Source: Apodospora peruviana
Taxonomy: Eukaryota > Ascomycota > Sordariomycetes > Sordariales > Lasiosphaeriaceae
DNA: 64,000 nucleotides
Assembly: GCA_033439685.1 (NCBI GenBank)
Contig: JAUEDM010000002.1
Coordinates: forward strand, 1,426,001-1,490,000
Reading direction: 5' to 3'
The translations under genes were made by a program, and so were the position numbers. Positions within the stretch are counted from its first letter, which is position 1; every line of letters begins with the position of its first letter. The notes beneath the pieces were generated by a model. It had not been told where the DNA came from. It worked only from the letters and a program-made list of their open reading frames with translations, and made no database searches. Of the stretch, positions 56,167-64,000 are shown in pieces.

Positions 56167-58048
56167 TTATGAAATCGGCTTCGCTTGCGCTCTCGCTTGC
56201 GCCTGCGCCACGGCTAGTGCTAAATTTGGGGGTTGAATTGGAGTTTGAGTTGGGGGTATTGTCGTGGGAAGAGTTGGCAGTTGTTGTTGGGGTGGTAAAA
56301 TTGCTGGCCGAGCGCCGGGAGGTGGTGCCCGGTTCAACATCCACGGTGGGAGCGGAATCGACGCCCGGAACTTCAGAGCTCGTGTGTCGAAGGGATCTAC
56401 TTCATACAGGGGCGTATCCTCCTCGTCGTCCGAGGAATCGTCATACTTGGACTGCTCATCGCGGGGCGGACTCCTTGGGCCACGGCGATCGATCCACAGC
56501 CGATTAAGTCGGCCGACCCGACGACGATATCTTGGTGGGTTCGCCTTCGACTCTTCATCCTGGGCGATACCCCTAAACTTAAAGACCGGCAAAGCATCTT
56601 CGGGCTGCTTATCAAGGTCCATGGGGGTGGGCTCATCTAAGGATCCCGACGATGCTGAGGCCGGTGGAGTCATCAGATACTGGGTCTTAGCCGGTCTGAA
56701 ACTGATCTCCTGCCGTTGGTCCCCGGGAGGGGACAACGGGCCCCTGGTGAGGTCGACGTGGTTCCTGTTCCATTCACTGTGGTTCTGAACTTTCTTTGCG
56801 ATCTCAACACTAAGCTCATTTTCCTTTTCGGCTTTCTTGTCGGACAACTGGGGGAGATCTGCCTCTGTTGGTCGCCCATCTGGCCGAACAGGTAAACGAA
56901 GGGCTGCAGGGGCAGGTGGTCGCTGGACAGCAGGCACCTCGGGAGCTTTTCTTTTCTGGGGCTGCAAGGGTGTTAGCGTCAGGTTCGGCGGTAAGGGTAT
57001 GAACACCATGGTCAGAACTAACCTTTTGGTTGATTAGGTCGTCGTCGTCCGTCTTGATGCCTAACCGAATCTTTTGCTCCTTCAGAAGAGCTCGCTGCTC
57101 GAAGATGGCCTGGTCCGTTTTGAGCATCTCGGCTTTGAGAATTTCTCGGGCATGAGAAAGCAAGATGAGCTGCCGCCCTTCTTCGAGCTCCTTTCGCAAC
57201 CGCTTGAGCTTGTCTGCACATTGAGTATCCCGAGCTCTGGTCTTCCGTGTTTGCCGAACTTCCCTACGGCGGAAGCAGATATAAGGGTCCATATCATCAC
57301 TCTCTTGGTGAGTCTCAAACTTCAAGCTCGGATGTAGCGGTCGGTTGCTCAACGCTTGCCGCCGCGACTTCCAGTACTCATATACCTGTTTGGCGTGAGG
57401 CATGACCTTGGCCGTGTCCAGCTCGTGCAAGCCCTGGAGCATCTCATCATAGGCGATTATTGTCTGGTCTACCTGGGCATAAGGCGTCTTGCTGGATGCA
57501 GTCTCCTCAAACACCTCCATGATCCTCTCGAAGTCATTTTCCGAGAGGTGAGGGTTGGCACCCCGTTTCCGGTTGTACGACTTGAGAAACACCTCATCAT
57601 CCTCGGTCATATCATAGGCGCACCCGATACATTCCTCTACCGTTTGGGAGAAGCGGATGTACGTGGACGTCTTTGAGAACTTTTGAGGATAGAGCTCGTC
57701 ATAGTTGAGGGTACTCTCCTGCGGAGGTGGGACAGGAATCTCCTTGTCCGCAGCGACGCCTGCGCCCTGCAGGACTGCCTGGAGATGGTATTCCTGGGGA
57801 GTAAAGGGTCAGTATCAAGTTGCCTTCATCGTTGTTTATATGTGGTCCGTGCATGTGCACGTGACACGATGCGGTCAAATGATGGCAGGTGTTCGACTCA
57901 CATTTTCCTCAGCTTGTTCGACACCGGTTGATATTTGGCCTTCATTTGTGAGTGATTCATACTCGGTTGGATCGATCTGATCCTCTCGGAGAACTGGCAG
58001 AGGTGTTTTCACGCTCAGTTTCTTGTAGCGAACTTTGCGGGTGGCCAT
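56167..58048 (-). CDS. EPL1: NuA4 histone acetyltransferase subunit EPL1
   Basis: Three exons (57902-58048, 57023-57793, 56167-56961), 570 residues. The N-terminal EPcA region is clear: MATRKVRYKKLSVKTPLPVL, then FSKTSTYIRFSQTVEECIGC, YDMTEDDEVFLKSYN and SENDFERIMEVFE. A basic helical segment with FRRREVRQTRKTRARD follows, then a Pro/Ala/Gln-rich C-terminus. Enhancer-of-polycomb proteins bridge Esa1, Yng2 and Eaf6 in the piccolo NuA4 complex that acetylates histone H4 and H2A. Exon phases are all 0. Length matches fungal EPL1. Confidence 0.95.
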
Positions 58049-59394
58049 GGCTGCTGAGGGGCGAAGGTTTGGCAATCAGCCTGGGGAAACCCCGGGGGAA
58101 AAATCGATTATCTCATTCAGGGTGCCATGCGAAAGCGAACTCGAAAGTTTTTTGATGCAGAACTGGCGTCGTGGTTGATATTTTGATGGCTAAAATCTGG
58201 TCACTGGATGGAGTGTCGTTGAAATGTCGGCGCAGATTTTGCTGTTTTGGCGGCGGATCCAGGACTGCTGAGTCTTGGCGATTGCACTCCTTGAATGGTG
58301 CAGAGGGGCAACTGGCACAACTTGAAGGGGGAGGGGGACGTGCCCACATTCTCTCTCACTGTGAATGGATGGGATGGGTGTGGGTGGTTCCAGCCGATAA
58401 GAGTGGAAGCATATTGAGGGCGCCCCGCCTATTTATTATGTAAACCTCCAAATTTCCAAGGCATCCAGGCCTGGTCGGGCGCAGCAGCACCTGCTCTCTC
58501 GTGCTCTCTCAACTCATGACCCTCTCCAAATTTTCCTATGGTTGGCAACAACAACTGCGCAAAACGCAAGCAGCAAACAACACACTTTTGCTCTCCGCCA
58601 AAATTGATGCACAATCAACAACGTGAAAATAATCCAGACGTGTGCTTTTATTATGTGCTTGGTTTTTCTGTTTTGTCAAAAAAGTTTAAAAGAAGACACA
58701 CTTCAATCGTAAGATTAGACTACCGATCGAGATCTAATTTGCAGCCTTGCAAATGAGCGTTTGATGGTTTTTCTTCCAGGGTGTTGAGGCACGTGCTCTC
58801 TCTTCTTGGTGTTAAAGTCGTAAATTTTTCTGCTCTGCCAAGCCGCACGCTGTGGTTCTTTGGAGGCGTCGCTGGTGAGGCGGCGAAGGAGGAGGTGACT
58901 GTGTGGCTCGTGAATCGCCCCACATTCCCCCACCATCTGCGACGGTCTGGGTCTGTGCTATCAGCGCAATCATGGTGGTGTCTCCGCTCCGCTGCCCGCC
59001 GCCGCGCTTTCGCTTCTGTCTCAGCCTTACTCAAGTTGTCGGGTTCCGGGTCCAAAGACAAAACCAAGCACTTCGAAACTACTACTAGCCGGTACACTTG
59101 TTATTGTTTCCACTTTGGTACATTACCACAGCAGTCTGGGAATCAATCATCTTGTAGGAAGAGAGCTTGCTGTCCGAACAACCAAGACGACGAGACGAAT
59201 ACCCAACGGATAGCTTCCAGCTGAAGCACCTCAGCTTTGTTGCCCGCCTACACCTTTGACATCAACGCCTAGACCCATATATATAGGCTAGGGACATCTT
59301 CACCACGAGTGCAACATCTCAGCTATACGATACCGCCGCACCTCCTTCTCCTCGTCTCTCCGCCTGATCGAACAGACACCCCCAGCCCGCGATC
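58049..59394. promoter_or_regulatory. Divergent upstream region of EPL1 and calcineurin B
   Basis: 1.35 kb between divergent starts. It includes a TATA box for calcineurin B near 59277. No gene supported in between. Confidence 0.5.
59277..59285 (+). promoter_or_regulatory. TATA box of calcineurin B
   Basis: ATATATATA followed by GGCTAGG about 110 bp before the ATG; position suits a TATA element. Predicted only. Confidence 0.45.
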
Positions 59395-60471
59395 ATGGGC
59401 CAAACCACTAGCATGCTGGACGATATCGTCCAAGGGTCCAACTGTTAGCTTCTGTTCCCCCTTTTTACCCCGCGAGAACTATTCACATGCTGACGAGTTG
59501 TGTGCTCTTTCTAGTCGACAAAAATGAAGTCGATCGTCTACGAAAGAGGTTTATGAAGTTGGACAAGGCACGTTTACTATCTACCTCCTCGTTGCCACGC
59601 CGGTTACCCACCAGAGCAATGCACCCGGCCAGCCTCTCCCCAGATCCGAGAAATATGGGCCGAATCTACTGCGACGCCTACCTAATTCGTGCTCATGTTT
59701 GCTGACTAGTGTCTGTGTTGGTCATACTACAGGATAACTCGGGTACGATCGAGCGCGAAGAGTTTCTCAGTCTGCCGCAAATATCGTCCAACCCACTCGC
59801 CACCAGGTCCGTTCGCCCATCCATCCCTCTTTTTATTCTGGTTCCTGTCTCTCTCTAGGGTTCTAGCAGTAGTATTGGGGAAGGGCTGGTTAATCAAATA
59901 TTTGCGTTTTATAATATGGCGCGGAACAGCCGGCTAATGCGTGGGACAAAACAGAATGATCGCCATTTTCGATGAGGACGGCGGCGGCGACGTCGACTTC
60001 CAGGAGTTCGTCCAGGGGCTGAGCGCGTTCTCGAGCAAGGGCAATAAGGAGCAGAAGCTGCGGTTCGCTTTCAAGGTCTACGACATTGACCGCGACGGCT
60101 TCATTAGTAACGGCGAGCTCTTCATCGTGCTAAAAATGATGGTGGGCAGCAATCTCAAGGACCAGCAGCTGCAGCAGATCGTCGATAAGACCATCATGGA
60201 GGCGGACCTGGACAAGGACGGCAAGATCAGCTTCGAGGAGTTTACAAAGATGGTGGAGAACACGGATGTCAGCCTCAGCATGACTTTGGGTGAGTACTTT
60301 CCTTCTTTTTGAGTTCATGGGAAGTGTTGGAGTATTCGGGGGTGAATGGTTGTCGTTGTAGCCTCGCCAAGTAGGCGGTAGTCATCAGGTTAAACCGGCG
60401 CACACGGCTTGTTGAGGACGTGTATTATTATCGTACATGACCCGCTGACAATCTGAGTAGATGCGTTCTAG
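59395..60471 (+). CDS. cnb-1: Calcineurin regulatory subunit B
   Basis: Five exons (59395-59443, 59515-59567, 59733-59806, 59955-60289, 60461-60471), 173 residues. It starts MGQTTSMLDD, an N-myristoylation sequence. The four EF-hands lie at about 33-44 (DKDNSGTIEREE), 65-76 (DEDGGGDVDFQE), 102-113 (DIDRDGFISNGE) and 143-154 (DLDKDGKISFEE); it ends SMTLDAF. It binds the helix of calcineurin A and is required for phosphatase activity. The second intron starts with GC (AAG/GCACGT) instead of GT: no GT donor nearby keeps the conserved LDKDNSGTI junction in frame. The last coding exon is 11 nt. Confidence 0.95.
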
Positions 60472-60592
60472 AACATGGCGGACAAGCTATTAACGCATTA
60501 CCTTATAACCCCAGATCGACTTGGTCTTCCTATACTTCATCACCGATCTACGCCCGACGAAGCTGACGAAGATACCATGACCACATCAGGGT

Positions 60593-60615
60593 GGGGGGGG
60601 GGGGGGGGGGGGGGG
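60593..60615 (+). repeat. Poly-G run, 23 bases
   Basis: An uninterrupted run of 23 G about 120 bp past the calcineurin B stop; homopolymer of this length is unusual in genomic DNA and is prone to sequencing error. Confidence 0.85.
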
Positions 60616-62077
60616 AATTACGCCAGCGAAGAGAAAGCTGGATGACGGCTATCGGGCTTAGGTGTTTGCTTGGTTTCGGATTTTATTTATATCTTGTCTG
60701 CTTTTTTCCACTTTAGTCGTTGATGTTGTTGTGTTGCAAAGAGCGGAAAAGCCGGCAGTATCAAGCGGCAGCAGCAAGAGTAAGCGAACTGTAATTAGAA
60801 GAGGGCCGGTCGTTGTGATAGCAGCCCTTCTCAATGAGGAAAGAATAGGAATAATGAGGTTATGGAGATACGGTACTGTGCGGTGCAGTCGTTGCTTGTT
60901 TCCTTGCTGTTGATTCCTCAGTTTGCTGAGATCGTGTCTAGGGTCACCTAGGGGTAGGTAAGGTTACTGGACCTCGGCTTGTTTTCTTGCTTCGCCATTG
61001 CAGTCCAACCAACTTCATGTATAATACCATCCATTAGGTCTGTGGTTGACGGACATATCATTTGTAATCGGTTTGCGTGTCCCTCGTCGAAGGGTGAGGT
61101 AGACGAAGGAAGCGAGCTTGCAATAGGACAGCAGAAGTGTCGTAGCCGGCCGGCAGTATGCGTTGTGGCTCTTCCTCGCATGTGTTTGGTGCTTGTGTTT
61201 TAAAAGTACTGACCTTATGTAGGTAGCTTCCTGGCTACCTTTGAGTATATATCACGGTATAAGACGGTCGGCTCGCCAACAGTGTTCTATGTGTCCTCGT
61301 CTAATCTCGCATGATGTCTGGACTGGAACTTGATCTTTATATGCTTCGTACATAAGGTGTGTATTTCCGTTTGGCGATATGACTTTTCGAAGTTAGTCAG
61401 TTGTACCTTATTCACGAACTCATATGTCTACTTTTACTTAGGCGCCTATGCAGGTAGGTACTAGAATCCGCTAGCAGTCTTGCACGCCGGTTCCACGTAA
61501 ACCGCTGCTTCCCTTGACCAGTACCAGTTCCTTTTTGCAGTCGAATATGCTATCTGGATGTACATTTTTCAGAAGTCAACCGGCGGCTGGGACATATTTT
61601 AACATGGAATAATCATACCTGCGGGTTGCATGTGTGACGCGAAGCAGGACGAGCAACTGCGAGATGAGTGTTTGATTTGGAACGTCTGCTACTCTGCATG
61701 GCCGGTATGACAGTATGACTTTCTTGGGATAATCTGAACAGTGTGTTAAAACTTGTATAAGGTAGTCCCCATACACCCGTGGTGAAACTCTTAACTGTGT
61801 CCTCCGGGCACCATGTGTCGCTGCGAGCATGAGGCCTCACACGATTCGTCTAGTAAAAGATCCGTGGGGATGTAAATAGATCCCTTGCTGAACTCGCCGA
61901 AGAAAACAAAGAAAGACAAATCCTGTCCGCCTCGAGCAGCTGAAACAACAGTAGAGCCTCGCTACTTTCAGTATGTATGGTGGCCGGTTTTAGGAAAATA
62001 CTGGCTGCCCAAATTGATAGGTATCCTTACATGCTCCTCCGTATAGAAAGGGAGAAAATGAAGGAGAAAATACAAAG

Positions 62078-62138
62078 TGCCCCAGAAGTTGAATCAAACT
62101 CACGACGCTGGCTGGCTTCTGGCCCGTCTACTGGGGCA
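62078..62138. repeat. 61-bp element with 8-bp terminal inverted repeats
   Basis: Bounded by TGCCCCAG and CTGGGGCA, perfect inverted copies. The minus strand carries GTCGTGAGTTTGATTCAAC, resembling the T-arm/B-box region of a tRNA, but the element is about 10 nt too short for a tRNA. Possibly a tRNA-derived relic. Confidence 0.4.
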
Positions 62139-62478
62139 GGGTCCTATCCGGTTGAAGGGTTAATGGGCTTGGGGGAGAGTGAGTTCGATTGACCACTGCG
62201 GCAAAGGTGACCTGACTTCCATTGCTGGACCTAGCCTCTGATGTGAAAAGACGAGTGTTGAGGAAACCCATATACCTACCGCCTGTGTACGTTTTGTCCT
62301 GAGTGAGCTCAAGCTGAGGAGGGAAGGCCTTGCTTGAAGTACGTGTTCAAAGGCCGTACTTCAAGGTTACTGCTGCCAGTCTCCTTCTGTTGTCATTGTT
62401 GCTCTTGGATGATTGTTACTACTTATCAGTGGAACTTCTTGGTGGACTGCTAGGATGGCTGGCACTCATACGTGAGGA

Positions 62479-62498
62479 ATATATATATATATATATAT
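62479..62498. repeat. (AT)10 microsatellite
   Basis: Ten perfect AT units in the gene-poor region. Confidence 0.9.
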
Positions 62499-63309
62499 CC
62501 AAGGCTCCGTTGCCATTTCCTGTCGACTCATCAGGTGGTAGGTAGGCAGTCTGGCAAGCCATCATGTTCTCTGATATTAGTAACACAAAGAGCTGACATG
62601 CGCAATAGCGACTTCGGGGTCTCTTGGACTGCTGCTTTGTCATCGAACGATTTGAATAGCGGCAGAAATCAGCAGGGGGAACGAGATAAAGTTACCGATG
62701 GTACTTCCGTCACCGGGTTGTCTATTCCAAGGTTGGATTAGGGGATTTCTGACTACACGTCTGACACCATTTGACTATAGCCCCCCTCCTGCGTTTGGTA
62801 TCATAGAAAAGCAGTGTTCTTTGCTAGTAGTGACACTCCCTATAATGTAACCTCTATGCCACTCAACATCACCATTCCGATCCTCCAGCATGGGGGCTGA
62901 TTCTAGACGGCTTCGGCTTACCATACCCCGTCCACACATGGACGTAATGTCCAGTATTGGAGACTGTCATCCACTCACTACCTTGGCCACTTAAAGTAAC
63001 TAACAGTACAACATCTGACGTCCATACGTGTCCGGGTAAGAAACATGTGAAGATAAGGTACCTAGTCATCTCCTGTGAACATAATCTATCATTTGACACA
63101 CAGAACACCAACAGCGACAGCGACCTTGAATTAGAGTATCTCGACCACCACGAAGAGTAAAGAGACGCAAGCTCCACCGTCATTCTTTTCACTTGCGGTG
63201 CTCTTTGGGATCTAGTATGTACTACCGCCTTTTGATTCGTGATCCGCTCACATGCCTAGAGTCCGCGGATATGAAATAAATGTTGATCATTCGTTTCACA
63301 CCAAAGTGC

Positions 63310-63330
63310 GAGTGAGTGAGTGAGTGAGAG
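63310..63330. repeat. GAGT microsatellite
   Basis: About five tandem GAGT/GTGA units; a similar short repeat lies upstream of HOM3 at 43321-43336. Confidence 0.8.
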
Positions 63331-64000
63331 CGACACAACCAGAATGAGAGAGGATCAATCCCCATCGATCTATTCACCACGGGCACCTATCTGTTGATCT
63401 GATTATCCTCCGTCACATCTCGTCGCGTCACGACGTTCGCCGTCGGGTAAAGCAACCGTTTTCTCTCTTGCATACAAAGATGTAAACATCAAAAACTGGA
63501 ACCGATACAGTCAACCGCGGTTTGGTTGCTCTCGCTCCGTTAACGAGGTACCCAGAGAGACCCCATCCGGATGTACTCATCAAGTAACTTCACTACTCAC
63601 CATGTCATCGAAACTCCGGCCAAGAAAGTCCGCCGCCATGCTGCCGCATATTGGACTACAACAGCTGGCAGAGACGAAGAAAGATAGAAAGGAGACCGAG
63701 GGGATGTGAAGGGAAGGGGTGGGGAAAAAAAGCAAAGGAGAAACGGGGCGCTTGGTGGTCGTCGGCAAGTCCGCCCGAAACTCAAATTTCATGATACCTA
63801 CTGAGTGAGGTATGGAACAAAAAAAAACTCAATTATTGAACAGACCGCAAGGCTGACTAGCCCAGCAGACCGGCCCCCTGAAAATAAACGCCGAGGTCAA
63901 CCGGATCATGGCATCGTATATCGCTTCAACACCATGGACACTAGTTCGGGTATTATTGACTGATGCACCTCCAAGAATAGCAGGAGAGGGACTGAGCCGG

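Larger units (their letters stand above)
60472..64000. other. Gene-poor end of the window
   Basis: 3.5 kb with no supported protein gene. Contains a 23-base G run (60593-60615), a 61-bp inverted-repeat element (62078-62138), an AT microsatellite (62479-62498), a GAGT repeat (63310-63330) and several CTAGGTA/TAGGTAGG phrases. Confidence 0.55.

Noticed and set aside
63604..63800. Possible first exon on the minus strand (C/T-rich leader, ATGGCGGCGGAC..., GTGAGT donor)
   Set aside because: Leader and donor look plausible, but no downstream exon extends the frame beyond a few codons; not enough to call a gene.

Overview
This is a piece of nuclear chromosome from a filamentous ascomycete. Genes carry many short (about 50-170 bp) GT-AG introns with CTAAC/CTGAC-type branch points, exons can be only a few bases long, and the encoded proteins are fungal orthologues such as ECM16/DHR1, EPL1, AIM32, CYC2 and HOM3. 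Protein flavour and gene content point to Sordariomycetes, most likely Sordariales (Neurospora/Chaetomium relatives). The family-level placement is inference. I found no bacterial features, CRISPR arrays, intact transposons or canonical RNA genes.

Layout: 26 protein genes, nearly all housekeeping. 1-8.6 kb: 3' part of an inositol polyphosphate 5-phosphatase, a questin-oxidase-like protein, a RidA protein, ribosomal protein uL15 (L28) in eight exons, and a PAC3-like proteasome chaperone. 8.9-17.4 kb: the ribosome-biogenesis helicase DHR1, a sugar-alcohol-type SDR, and calcineurin A. 18.9-36.8 kb: a stretch rich in mitochondrial genes (BCS1-like AAA protein, MTQ1, AIM32, CYC2, a predicted mitochondrial helical-repeat protein, COX7), interrupted by calmodulin and the t-SNARE TLG2. 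37.3-54 kb: clathrin light chain, RTT103, aspartokinase HOM3, MDL1-type ABC transporter, KIN17, SPT4, AMPK beta subunit and KAE1. 56.2-60.5 kb: EPL1 and calcineurin B. The last 3.5 kb has no gene I can support; it holds a 23-base G run and a small inverted-repeat element.

The most striking point is that all three polypeptides of the Ca2+/calmodulin-calcineurin phosphatase, the catalytic A subunit, calmodulin and the regulatory B subunit, lie within 45 kb. Other points worth checking are a GC-AG intron in calcineurin B, a ferredoxin-like gene (AIM32) next to an FAD reductase-like gene (CYC2), a stop-free 57-nt intron in the uL15 gene, a 75-codon in-frame 5' extension of KAE1, and a uORF ending two bases before the AIM32 start. 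Exon borders were placed by eye from splice consensus, reading frame and protein-family conservation. I ran no searches and saw no transcript data.
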